DNA of 20,719 nt from positions 62,083 to 82,801 of the forward strand of contig DMYD01000009.1 in NCBI GenBank assembly GCA_003483745.1, in the 5' to 3' direction. This document shows positions 1-7,517 of this stretch, piece by piece. Under the pieces are notes generated by a model that searched no databases, had not been told where the DNA came from, and was given only the letters and a program-made list of their open reading frames with translations. The translations under genes were made by a program, and so were the position numbers. How positions within the stretch are numbered: position 1 is the stretch's first letter; each line of letters begins with the position of its first letter. This stretch comes from Roseburia sp. GTDB taxonomy: Bacteria; Bacillota; Clostridia; Lachnospirales; Lachnospiraceae.

Positions 1-72
1 TATTTTCGGACAACGGAACAAAATAGGCACTGCTTTGTGCAATTTGCCAATCAAAAATTTAAGAGCCACCTT

Positions 73-93
73 TTGACACCCGAATCATATAAT
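73..93 (+). promoter_or_regulatory. Promoter-like hexamers upstream of the LysR gene
   Basis: A perfect TTGACA (73-78) and a perfect TATAAT (88-93) lie just upstream of the LysR ribosome site, but only 9 bases apart, far short of the usual 16-18. They are unlikely to work as one sigma-A promoter. The TATAAT may use a poor upstream -35, or the TTGACA may be part of an operator. The remainder of 1-117 shows no other clear signal. Confidence 0.25.
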
Positions 94-117
94 AAATAAA
101 AGGAGATAAAACACCGC

Positions 118-993
118 ATGATCACTTACGACTATTACCGTATTTTCTACTATGTTGCACAGTATAAAAGTTTTACCAGAGCTGCAGAGTCACTGCACAA
201 TAACCAGCCAAATATCACAAGATGCATGAATAATCTGGAATCGGAATTAAACTGTACACTGTTTTTTCGCTCTAACAAGGGGATAACGCTGACTCCCGAA
301 GGAAAAAGATTATATGAACATGTTGCGATTGCCTATGAGCAGCTGTCGCTTGGGGAAGATGAGATCCGTCAGAATAGGGATCTCGAAAATGGACTGGTTT
401 CCATCGGAGCCAGCGAAAATGCGCTGCGCCTGCTATTGCTTCCGGTATTAGAACGTTTTCACGAACAATATCCACATGTGCGCATCCGTATTTTCAATCA
501 CTCCACACCACAGGCAATTTTAGCATTAGAGAGCAAGGTCGTTGATTTTGCAGCAGTCACCTCACCACTTACCATCCAAAAGCCACTGCACAAAACACAC
601 CTTGCCTCCTACCGCGAAATTCTGATCGGAGGAACAAAATATAAAGAACTGGCTTCACAGATCCGAAGCTTAAATGATCTTTCCGGAATACCGGTTATAG
701 GGCTTGCCGATGGCACCGGGACCAGAGAATTGTATCACCGTTATTTCTTAAGTCATGGTCTGATGTTCGCACCTGATATGGAGGCTGCCACCACCGACCA
801 GATCCTTCCTATGATCACACACAATCTCGGTATCGGTTTTTACCCGGAGGAGCTCGCTGCAGAGGCGATCGCACGCGGCAGCGCCTACGCGATCCGTCTC
901 GTCGAACCCATACCGGAACGTGAAATCTGTTTAGTCACAAACAGCAGCACCCAGATGAGTGCTGCTGTCCGCAAAGTAATTTCTTTTCTTTAA
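118..993 (+). CDS. LysR-family transcriptional regulator
   Basis: A 291-residue DNA-binding regulator of normal LysR length. Residues about 3-62 form the winged helix-turn-helix (YRIFYYVAQYKSFTRAAESL, then the NLESELNCTLFFR and LTPEG wing that mark the family). Residues about 90-290 are the periplasmic-binding-like effector domain. An AGGAG site begins at 101, 12 bases before the ATG, and supports this start. The gene is convergent with the nucleoside permease gene (4-base gap), so its target cannot be read from a shared divergent promoter; its divergent partner would lie left of the window. Effector and regulon are unknown. A perfect 10-bp hairpin sits inside its last 60 bases. The family call is secure; specificity is not assignable. 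Confidence 0.93.
   Translation: MITYDYYRIFYYVAQYKSFTRAAESLHNNQPNITRCMNNLESELNCTLFFRSNKGITLTPEGKRLYEHVAIAYEQLSLGEDEIRQNRDLENGLVSIGASENALRLLLLPVLERFHEQYPHVRIRIFNHSTPQAILALESKVVDFAAVTSPLTIQKPLHKTHLASYREILIGGTKYKELASQIRSLNDLSGIPVIGLADGTGTRELYHRYFLSHGLMFAPDMEAATTDQILPMITHNLGIGFYPEELAAEAIARGSAYAIRLVEPIPEREICLVTNSSTQMSAAVRKVISFL
941..968 (-). terminator. Coding-embedded hairpin, possible end of the nucleoside-importer transcript
   Basis: A perfect 10-bp inverted repeat (941-950 and 959-968, arm ACAGCAGCAC) with an 8-base loop lies inside the last codons of the LysR gene, 30 bases past the permease stop codon on the minus strand. Read on the minus strand it is followed by only a short T stretch (TTTG), so it is a weak intrinsic-terminator candidate. 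It may simply be coding sequence with chance symmetry, but GC content and perfect pairing make chance less likely. Confidence 0.4.
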
Positions 994-997
994 ACCA

Positions 998-1978
998 TTA
1001 TCGGTCTTCCCTGAAGTATGCTTCTCCAAGGCTTGCCGGTGGCTGGTTTTCCTGTTTATTTCGTTTACTTGTGATCACAAGTACAATGATCGTCACCACA
1101 TAAGGAAGCATCTTGCAGAGTTCCTGTGTTGCACGGGTCAGTCCCGGCAGATAGATATATAAAATATAAAGTCCACCAAACAGGAATGATCCCCAGATTG
1201 CATGATCCGGATTCCAGAGTGCTAAAATAACCAGTGCGATTGCCAGCCATCCACGGTCACCAAATCCGTTGTTAGACCAAGTTCCTCCGAGATATTCCAT
1301 GACAAAATAAAGTCCTCCAAGACCTGCGATTGCTGCTCCTGTCACAGTTGCAATGTATTTGTATTTTGATACATTGATACCTGCAGCATCTGCAGTCGCC
1401 GGGCTCTCCCCGACTGCACGTAAGTTTAAGCCGCGTCTGGTCTTTTTCAGGAAATAAGTCATACATACGGCAAGGATCACGGATAAATAAGTCAGAAAAC
1501 CATAGGAAAATAATAAATCTCCGATCACAGGGATTGCAGAAAGTCCCGGTATTTTTGCACGAAACGCCGCCGCCGTAGTCTGTACGGAAATCTGTCCGAC
1601 ACCTCCGGCAAGTTTTGAAATAGAACCGCCGAAGAAGTTACCAAAACCTACTCCAAACGTTGTTAAAGCCAGACCAACAACATTCTGATTTGCACGCAGT
1701 GTAATCGTCAGGAAGCTGTAGATCAGCCCACCTAATGCAGACACGATCAGTGTTGCCAGAAATGCAATCAGAAGACCAACAAATCCATTCGGGTTTTCTT
1801 TGCCATTTTCATAAAAGAATGCCCCCATCAGACCGGAAATACCGCCCATATACATGATACCCGGGATTCCAAGATTTAAATTGCCGGATTTCTCTGTCAC
1901 GATTTCTCCGGTTGCACCAAATAAAATTGCAACCCCCTGTCCGATCGCTTTTTGTATGAATGTCATAAGCAGATTCAT
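998..1978 (-). CDS. nupQ: Nucleoside ABC transporter permease (NupQ-type)
   Basis: A 326-residue polytopic membrane protein of the BPD_transp_2 family, resembling B. subtilis NupQ (YufQ). The N-terminal GATGEIVTEKSGNLNLGIPG segment (about 21-40) and the later AVGESPATADAAGINV segment (the cytoplasmic coupling loop to the ATPase) are characteristic of this permease group. About eight hydrophobic segments are visible. The ATG follows directly after the stop codon of the upstream permease gene (TAA then ATG, no gap), with AAGGAGGG 8 bases before it, so translation is probably coupled. With the second permease it should form the heterodimeric channel of a nucleoside importer. Substrate is inferred from family and operon only. 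Confidence 0.9.
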   Translation of the reverse strand: MNLLMTFIQKAIGQGVAILFGATGEIVTEKSGNLNLGIPGIMYMGGISGLMGAFFYENGKENPNGFVGLLIAFLATLIVSALGGLIYSFLTITLRANQNVVGLALTTFGVGFGNFFGGSISKLAGGVGQISVQTTAAAFRAKIPGLSAIPVIGDLLFSYGFLTYLSVILAVCMTYFLKKTRRGLNLRAVGESPATADAAGINVSKYKYIATVTGAAIAGLGGLYFVMEYLGGTWSNNGFGDRGWLAIALVILALWNPDHAIWGSFLFGGLYILYIYLPGLTRATQELCKMLPYVVTIIVLVITSKRNKQENQPPASLGEAYFREDR

Positions 1979-3079
1979 TTATTTTCCCTCCTTATGGTTC
2001 TTTTTCCATTCCAGCTTATAATTGATGAAAAACTCACAGCCGATTAAGAAAAACAGTAAAATACCGGTAATGATATCCGACGCATTCTCATTTAAACCAA
2101 ACTGGGAAGCGATCTGAATCGATCCCTGCTGCATAAATACCAGAAATACAGATACTAAGATCATTGCAAACGGATTAAATTTAGACATCCAAGCAACAAT
2201 GATTGCGGTAAATCCACGTCCACCGGCCGTACTTGTAGAGATCGTATGGCTCGCTCCACTGACGATCAGACAGCCTGCAATTCCACAGATCGCACCGGAG
2301 AGCATCATCGTACGGATGATTACTTTTTTTACATTGATGCCTGCGTAGCGCGCAGTATTCTGGCTCTCTCCGACAACTGCGATCTCATATCCCTGCTTAC
2401 TGTATTTCATGTATACATACATGCCGAATGTGATGATCAGAACAACAATCACGTTCAATCCATACATATTCCCGAAAATGGATGGAAACCATCCTTTCTG
2501 CCCTGCCGCATTGATGATACCGACTGTGTTAGAACCGGATGGATTCTCCCAGAATACAATCGCAAATGTGACAAACTGCATTGCCACATAGTTGAGCATC
2601 AGCGTAAACAGTGTCTCATTCGTATTGAAATATGCCTTAAACACTGCCGGGATCAGTCCCCAGATCAGACCTGCCGCTGCACTGGCAACAAAGATCAGTA
2701 TCAAAAGCAGCCAGTTTGGCATTGCATCCCCTGCATAAATCATCAATGCTGCGGTTGCCATGCCTCCCATTAGGATCTGTCCCTCGGCTCCGATGTTCCA
2801 GAATTTCATTTTAAATGCCGGTGTCAGACCGATCGCAATACATAAGAGCACCAGCGTCTCACGGATCGTTACCCATACACGACGGCTGCTTCCAACCGCA
2901 CCATCTATAATACCAAGATATACCTGGATCGGATTCTGTTTTGTGATTGCAACGATCACAAGTCCCGCAACAACCAGTGACAGCACAACAGCCGTAAGCC
3001 TGATTCCCCATGCTTTTGCTGTGCTGATCGTATCGCGTTTTATCATACGAACTGCCGGTTCTTTTACTTCTTTACTCAT
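1979..3079 (-). CDS. nupP: Nucleoside ABC transporter permease (NupP-type)
   Basis: A 366-residue BPD_transp_2 permease resembling B. subtilis NupP (YufP). After a short charged N-terminus (residues 1-22), multiple transmembrane segments follow. The motif KFWNIGAEGQILMGGMATAA and the coupling loop AVVGESQNTARYAGINVKK are the diagnostic parts. The start ATG overlaps the ATPase stop by 8 bases (ATGAGTAA) and has GAGGAG upstream, showing tight coupling to nupO. It partners the smaller permease encoded directly downstream. The C-terminus ends in a short basic, His/Lys-rich tail. The nucleoside substrate is inferred from the whole cassette. Confidence 0.9.
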   Translation of the reverse strand: MSKEVKEPAVRMIKRDTISTAKAWGIRLTAVVLSLVVAGLVIVAITKQNPIQVYLGIIDGAVGSSRRVWVTIRETLVLLCIAIGLTPAFKMKFWNIGAEGQILMGGMATAALMIYAGDAMPNWLLLILIFVASAAAGLIWGLIPAVFKAYFNTNETLFTLMLNYVAMQFVTFAIVFWENPSGSNTVGIINAAGQKGWFPSIFGNMYGLNVIVVLIITFGMYVYMKYSKQGYEIAVVGESQNTARYAGINVKKVIIRTMMLSGAICGIAGCLIVSGASHTISTSTAGGRGFTAIIVAWMSKFNPFAMILVSVFLVFMQQGSIQIASQFGLNENASDIITGILLFFLIGCEFFINYKLEWKKNHKEGK

Positions 3080-4610
3080 TTGCCTGTTTCTCCTCTCCCG
3101 AACCCGTCATCAAAAGTCCAAGTTTTTCTTTCGTGGTATTTCTCGCATCTACGATACCTGACACTCTTCCGCCGTTTAACACAAGGATTCTGTCACACAG
3201 TTCTAAAAGAACATCTAAATCCTCGCCGACACAGATGACTGCAACTCCTTTTTTCTTCTGTTCATTTAACAGATTATAGATCGTATAGGAAGAGTTGATA
3301 TCAAGCCCACGCACCGGATATGCCACCATCAGCACGTTTGGATTGCTTGCGATCTCACGTCCAACAAGGATCTTCTGTACATTTCCACCGGAAAGACGGC
3401 TGACCGGTGTCTCAACTCCCGGCGTTACGACTTCAAGCTTGTCCACGATCTCCTGTGCAAGCTGTTTTGGTGCTTTACGGTCTGCAAAGAAATGTTTTCC
3501 TTCCTTGTAGCTGCGGATCATCATATTATCTGTCAGATCCATGGAACCAACCAATCCCATTCCAAGACGGTCCTCCGGGACAAAGGATAAGGCGATACCA
3601 AGTTTTTTGATATCCTCCGCCTTCATATCGGAGATTTTTTCGACTTTTCCCTCCGGTGACTCATAAAGGATCTCACCACTCTCGATCGGCTGCAAACCAG
3701 CCACAGACTCTAAGAGTTCTTTCTGCCCACTTCCGGAAATTCCTGCAATACCGAGGATTTCGCCGCTGTATGCGGTAAAGGAAGCCTCTTTTAATACTTT
3801 TAAACCTTCCTTATTCCGGCATGTCACACCGCGCATCTCAATTCGTTTTTTTGCATTTTCCGGTTCGGTACGGTTGATATCAAGCGTTACTTTTTCACCG
3901 ACCATCATCTCAGTTAGAGACTCTACCGTTGCACCTTTTGTCTCCACCGTATCTATGTACTTTCCTTTTCGAAGCACTGCCACACGGTCAGAAAGCTCTA
4001 ATACTTCGTTTAACTTGTGTGTGATGATGATGATGGATTTTCCTGCGGCACGCATGTTGCGCAATACCGCAAATAATTTTTCAGTCTCCTGCGGTGTTAA
4101 AACGGCAGTCGGCTCATCTAAGATCAGAATATCCGCGCCACGGTATAAAACCTTTACGATCTCAACTGTCTGTTTCTGGGAAACGGACATATCATAAATT
4201 TTCTGGGATGGATTTAAATCAAAACCATAGCGGTCTGTCAGTTCTTTGACTTCTTTTTCCACCTGTTTTAAATTCAGGCGTTCTTTTCCCGGCAGACCTA
4301 AAATAATATTCTCAGCGGCTGTCAGGATATTGATCAGCTTGAAATGCTGATGAATCATTCCAATTCCGAGTTCGAAGGAATCTTTCGGTGACCGGATCGT
4401 TACGGTTTTCCCATTCACACGGATTTCTCCCTCATCCGGGAAATAAATACCGGAGAGCATGTTCATCAGCGTAGTCTTTCCACTACCATTCTCTCCTAAT
4501 ATAGAAAGGATCTCTCCCTTTCTCACTGTCAGATTTACATTGTCATTTGCGACAACCTCTCCAAAACGTTTGGTGACTCCCAAAAGTTCAATCGCATTTA
4601 CCGGTTCCAC
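3072..4610 (-). CDS. nupO: Nucleoside ABC transporter ATPase, double nucleotide-binding domain (NupO-type), GTG start
   Basis: A 512-residue ATPase with two fused nucleotide-binding domains, the architecture of nucleoside and simple-sugar importers. The first domain has Walker A GENGSGKTT (about 39-47), an atypical signature MSVSQKQ and Walker B ILILDEPTAVL. The second has a degenerate Walker A (GISGSGQKE), an intact signature (LSGGNVQK) and a degenerate Walker B (VAYPVRGLD). This asymmetry is usual for the family, with one competent ATP site. I chose the GTG at 4610 because AAAGGAGGA (4617-4625) lies 6 bases upstream and homologues start near here. A longer frame from the ATG at 4691 would translate through a strong stem-loop and is unlikely. 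Confidence 0.92.
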   Translation of the reverse strand: MEPVNAIELLGVTKRFGEVVANDNVNLTVRKGEILSILGENGSGKTTLMNMLSGIYFPDEGEIRVNGKTVTIRSPKDSFELGIGMIHQHFKLINILTAAENIILGLPGKERLNLKQVEKEVKELTDRYGFDLNPSQKIYDMSVSQKQTVEIVKVLYRGADILILDEPTAVLTPQETEKLFAVLRNMRAAGKSIIIITHKLNEVLELSDRVAVLRKGKYIDTVETKGATVESLTEMMVGEKVTLDINRTEPENAKKRIEMRGVTCRNKEGLKVLKEASFTAYSGEILGIAGISGSGQKELLESVAGLQPIESGEILYESPEGKVEKISDMKAEDIKKLGIALSFVPEDRLGMGLVGSMDLTDNMMIRSYKEGKHFFADRKAPKQLAQEIVDKLEVVTPGVETPVSRLSGGNVQKILVGREIASNPNVLMVAYPVRGLDINSSYTIYNLLNEQKKKGVAVICVGEDLDVLLELCDRILVLNGGRVSGIVDARNTTKEKLGLLMTGSGEEKQANE

Positions 4611-4616
4611 AAACAG

Positions 4617-4625
4617 TCCTCCTTT
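4617..4625 (-). promoter_or_regulatory. Ribosome binding site fixing the nupO GTG start
   Basis: AAAGGAGGA on the minus strand, 6 bases before GTG at 4610. No ATG is suitably placed, so this site decides the start. Confidence 0.85.
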
Positions 4626-4634
4626 AACGTAAAC

Positions 4635-4676
4635 TGCGGAACTGTGATAAAAGGTCTGTCCCTTCACAGTTCCGCA
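4635..4676 (-). ncRNA. Intergenic stem-loop between the binding-lipoprotein gene and the transporter genes
   Basis: A perfect 13-bp inverted repeat (TGCGGAACTGTGA at 4635-4647, complement at 4664-4676) encloses 16 bases that can pair a little further. It lies 37 bases past the lipoprotein stop and 9 bases before the nupO ribosome site. No T-run follows on the minus strand, so it does not look like a simple terminator. In many binding-protein operons such a hairpin protects the upstream mRNA segment so that the binding protein outnumbers the channel. That role here is inference. Confidence 0.75.
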
Positions 4677-4713
4677 AAAAATCTTAATCAATCATTCTGC
4701 ACCGCAGATGCTC

Positions 4714-5994
4714 TTAGTTGGTCACAGAAGTGATACCATCAATAATGATATCGAAAGATGGAGCAGATGCCAGCTCAGACTCATGATAGTATCCGTCTGA
4801 TACATAATCTGCATATTTTGCATAATCGCCGCCTTCTGCGATCAGGTCTTCTAAGGAAGAACCATTTACAGTAAATGCGGATGTATCGAATACATGAAGT
4901 GATCCGTCTTTGATTGCATTTTCAACTTCTGTTACTTTTGCGTCTGTTCCCTCTGCTGCAACTGCCTCGTTGATCGGTGTAATGTCAACTGCACCTTCTG
5001 CAAATCCCTGACACCAGTCAGTCTCGATTGCTGTTCCGTCTAATACACACTGTACGGCATGTGTATAGTAAACACCCCAGTTATTTGTCGGAGAAGTAAG
5101 TGCTGCATCCGGAGCAACAGTTGTCATATCAACGTTGTAGCCGACACATGGAACTTTCTTATCCTCACAGGTACTTGGCGCACCAGTGGTATCTGCATGC
5201 TGGCTGATCAGGACACATCCGTCATCGATCAGTTTTGCTGCTACCTCTGCCTCACCGGACATATCTGCCCAGCTGTTTGTATACTGTACTTCCATAGTTG
5301 CGGAAGGACACTGGCTCTTTGCACCTAAATAGAAAGAAGTAAATCCGGAAATAACCTCGGCATACGGGAATGCACCAACATAACCGATCTTAGCTGTATC
5401 CTCTGTGATGGTTCCGTCTGCGATCATCTCGTTTAATTTCATACCCGCAACAACGCCGGAAACATAACGTGCTTCGTAGATAGAATCAAAATAGTTGTGC
5501 ATATTGGAAAGTCCGGAAGATGCTGCCTGATATCCGGTTGCATGGCAGAACTGAACCTCCGGGTACTCTGCTGCTGCCTGAAGCAGGTAGCTCTCATGTC
5601 CAAAGCTTGTACCGAAAATAATGTTACATCCCTGATCTGCTAAATCAACTGCTGCATCATAAGCAGATTCATCTTCCGGGATCAGAGTTTTCTCTACGAC
5701 CTGATCCTCAGATAATCCGAGATTGCTCATCATCTGATCGATACCAGCCATATGTGCTGCTGTATATCCCTCGTTCTCATCACCAATGTAGATCACACCT
5801 ACCTTGATATCCGATGCTGATTTTGCTTCGCCGGCTGCTGCACTGCTCTCTGTCGCAGCTACAGTATTGTCTGCAGCACTGTTATCTGCTGCATTGCCTG
5901 CTGATGCATTGTCTGCAGCTCCATTTGAACCACATCCTGCCAGCATGGAAACGGTAAGTCCCATTGTCAATAATACGCTTAATGCTTTCTTCAT
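4714..5994 (-). CDS. nupN: Nucleoside-binding lipoprotein, BMP/PnrA family
   Basis: A 426-residue secreted lipoprotein that captures substrate for the importer. From the chosen ATG (5994) the protein starts MKKALSVLL, has a hydrophobic signal segment and a lipobox LAGC with acylated Cys21. A linker of about 35 residues rich in Ala, Asn, Asp and Ser follows, then the BMP domain starting at IKVGVIYIG (about residue 63). GGAGGAT precedes this ATG by about 6 bases; a frame extended 18 codons upstream lacks a signal-peptide start and is rejected. The family binds purine nucleosides in spirochaetes (PnrA) and nucleosides in Bacillus (NupN). First gene of the operon, with its own promoter. Confidence 0.92.
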   Translation of the reverse strand: MKKALSVLLTMGLTVSMLAGCGSNGAADNASAGNAADNSAADNTVAATESSAAAGEAKSASDIKVGVIYIGDENEGYTAAHMAGIDQMMSNLGLSEDQVVEKTLIPEDESAYDAAVDLADQGCNIIFGTSFGHESYLLQAAAEYPEVQFCHATGYQAASSGLSNMHNYFDSIYEARYVSGVVAGMKLNEMIADGTITEDTAKIGYVGAFPYAEVISGFTSFYLGAKSQCPSATMEVQYTNSWADMSGEAEVAAKLIDDGCVLISQHADTTGAPSTCEDKKVPCVGYNVDMTTVAPDAALTSPTNNWGVYYTHAVQCVLDGTAIETDWCQGFAEGAVDITPINEAVAAEGTDAKVTEVENAIKDGSLHVFDTSAFTVNGSSLEDLIAEGGDYAKYADYVSDGYYHESELASAPSFDIIIDGITSVTN

Positions 5995-6038
5995 TTTTTC
6001 ATCCTCCTGTATCACTACTTGATAGAAATACATGAGTA

Positions 6039-6067
6039 AATTTAGCATAGAGGAATTTTTCCGTCAA
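6039..6067 (-). promoter_or_regulatory. Sigma-A-type promoter of the nucleoside-importer operon
   Basis: On the minus strand, TTGACG (6062-6067), a 17-base spacer and TAAATT (6039-6044). Predicted start near 6032 leaves a leader of about 38 bases with no room for a riboswitch. The -35 matches 5 of 6 and the -10 4 of 6 consensus bases. Confidence 0.55.
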
Positions 6068-6098
6068 TGCAATTTTCGCCGTATTTCACCCAAAATCC

Positions 6099-6116
6099 AA
6101 TTTTTAGCGAAAAATT
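6099..6116. promoter_or_regulatory. AT-rich palindrome upstream of the importer promoter
   Basis: AATTTTT-AGCG-AAAAATT is a perfect 7-bp inverted repeat 32 bases upstream of the -35 (6099-6105 and 6110-6116). It could be an operator or an UP-like AT tract. A second palindrome, ATTCCA-8-TGGAAT, lies at 6148-6167. Neither matches an operator I recognise. Confidence 0.3.
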
Positions 6117-6201
6117 TTTTCATTTATAAGCGGAGGTTATTTTTATCATTCCAGGAACTTATGGAATTTTCTATTTTCTGCCATTTATGTTTTCAAATGC
6201 C

Positions 6202-7308
6202 TTAACGAAAGATTTTTATAATTCCTCTGTCATTCAACTGTTTTAGAAATGAAACCAGAAGCGGCACCACAAACAGGCCGATAATTCCAAAAAATTTTAA
6301 ACCGATCAGCATACATGGCAGCATGATCACCGGCGATAACCCCATCTGTTTTCCCACCAGTTTCGGCTCGATCAGATTCCGTACGACCGTAATCACAAGG
6401 TAAAGTCCAAACACGCCGACTCCGGTAGAGATCCTTCCCGATGCAAAGGCGAGTACCGCCCACGGGATCAGCACTGTACCGGTTCCAAGCACCGGAAGGA
6501 TATCAAGTACCGCAATGATAAATGCAATGGCAAATGCATTTTTTATGCCAAGTAAAAACAGTCCTGCTGTAAGTTCTGCAAATGTTATACCAAAAATCAG
6601 ACAGTACGAAAGAATGCATTTTCCCATTGTCCCTGTTACATAATTTTTTCCATCCCGGAACGCCCGCTGGTATTCCGCCGGGATCTGCCGCTTTAAAAAT
6701 GCTTTGATCTCCGGAAATTCCAGTTCCATAAATACGGTCGCGATCACCGCAATCAGAAGTTTCATAAAAACTCCCGGGATTCCTGCTGCCATCCCGGACA
6801 CCCCGTCGATGACACCATCCGAGATCCCAGACATCAGTTTTCCTGCATTTTTCAGCGTCTGTGCGGACTCTTCCCCAACTCCATGTAAACCGGATGTTTT
6901 TCCTGTCAGTTCTATCGGATAAAATACAGAAACAAAGCGGTCTAACCACTGGTAAAAGCGCTGCATGACCGGGACGATCGTATCTGAAAAAAATACGGAT
7001 AATTCCCTTGCCGTATCGTAAATCAGACGCACCAGATAACTGCCCGCAAAATAAAGGAATACCGCTAAAATAATATAAAAGAAAAGAACGACCGCGACCG
7101 CCACGATCCCTCTTTGAATATGCATCCGCTCCGCAATAAACTGTACCGCTCCCGACAGCAGTACCGCCACCGCAAACGCCGCAAGAAACGGAAACAGCAC
7201 AGAACCTGCCGCCTTAAGCACTACCCACAAAATCACAAGCCACACCACCCAGAATGCAAATCCGGTCAGAAAATCCTTTTGCCGCCTCAATCGTTCTTCT
7301 CTGTTCAT
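6202..7308 (-). CDS. AI-2E family membrane protein, YtvI-like
   Basis: A 368-residue integral membrane protein of the AI-2E (PerM/TqsA/YtvI) family: two hydrophobic helices near the N-terminus (about 12-50), another at 63-90, a soluble mid-region (about 95-180), and a cluster of helices from about 185 to 360 containing FGITFAELTAGLFLLG, AVLDILPVLGTGTVLIPWA and the C-terminal LIEPKLVGKQMGLSPVIML block typical of the family. Length matches the sporulation protein YtvI. Exporter, ion antiporter and sporulation roles are all known or proposed in the family, so the function is unassigned. The ribosome site is weak (GGTGGG 1 base, or AAAGGA 13 bases, before ATG). It stands alone between two other units. 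Confidence 0.85.
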   Translation of the reverse strand: MNREERLRRQKDFLTGFAFWVVWLVILWVVLKAAGSVLFPFLAAFAVAVLLSGAVQFIAERMHIQRGIVAVAVVLFFYIILAVFLYFAGSYLVRLIYDTARELSVFFSDTIVPVMQRFYQWLDRFVSVFYPIELTGKTSGLHGVGEESAQTLKNAGKLMSGISDGVIDGVSGMAAGIPGVFMKLLIAVIATVFMELEFPEIKAFLKRQIPAEYQRAFRDGKNYVTGTMGKCILSYCLIFGITFAELTAGLFLLGIKNAFAIAFIIAVLDILPVLGTGTVLIPWAVLAFASGRISTGVGVFGLYLVITVVRNLIEPKLVGKQMGLSPVIMLPCMLIGLKFFGIIGLFVVPLLVSFLKQLNDRGIIKIFR

Positions 7309-7380
7309 CGCCCACCATTTTTCCTTTACTGTATCTCTTTATCATCCACTATTATTATCTATATCCTCTTTCGGTGGTAT

Positions 7381-7411
7381 TATGTATCCTTTAGATTAGG
7401 ATTATATATTT
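7381..7411 (-). promoter_or_regulatory. Possible promoter of the YtvI-like gene
   Basis: The minus strand has GATACATA (7381-7388), about 15-16 bases after an AAATATA tract (7405-7411). This loosely resembles a sporulation sigma-E promoter. A TATAAT in the same AT-rich stretch has no good -35. Low confidence; the rest of 7309-7440 shows no other gene or structure. Confidence 0.22.
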
Positions 7412-7442
7412 CTTTTCGATTTGTAGTACATCACTCACTATG

Positions 7443-7486
7443 AAAAACACCCACAGCATACCATCTCTGGCATACTGCGGGTGTTT
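7443..7486 (-). terminator. Intrinsic terminator after the lactonase-like gene
   Basis: An 18-bp stem (7445-7462 and 7469-7486, all pairs Watson-Crick or G-U when read on the minus strand) with a 6-base loop, running into a T tract of five. It lies about 30 bases past the stop codon and probably ends the long ireB-to-lactonase unit. Confidence 0.85.
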
Positions 7487-7517
7487 GACCGTGACTTAAG
7501 GTGCACGGAACCCATTT

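Noticed and set aside
73..93. TTGACA and TATAAT as one sigma-A promoter for the LysR gene
   Set aside because: The 9-base spacing is too short for a normal promoter, so I kept it only as a low-confidence regulatory note.
2246..2773. A 175-codon open frame on the plus strand, rich in Cys and His
   Set aside because: It lies wholly antisense to the nupP permease gene, has no ribosome site, and its composition is that expected from reading a membrane-protein gene backwards.
4611..4691. A longer nupO protein starting at the ATG at 4691
   Set aside because: The added segment would be coded by the intergenic stem-loop and the ribosome site, and no homologous N-terminal residues are apparent.
6503..6949. 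A 148-codon minus-strand frame inside the YtvI-like gene
   Set aside because: It is an alternative frame of a clear membrane-protein gene, with a Trp/Cys-rich unnatural composition and no ribosome site.
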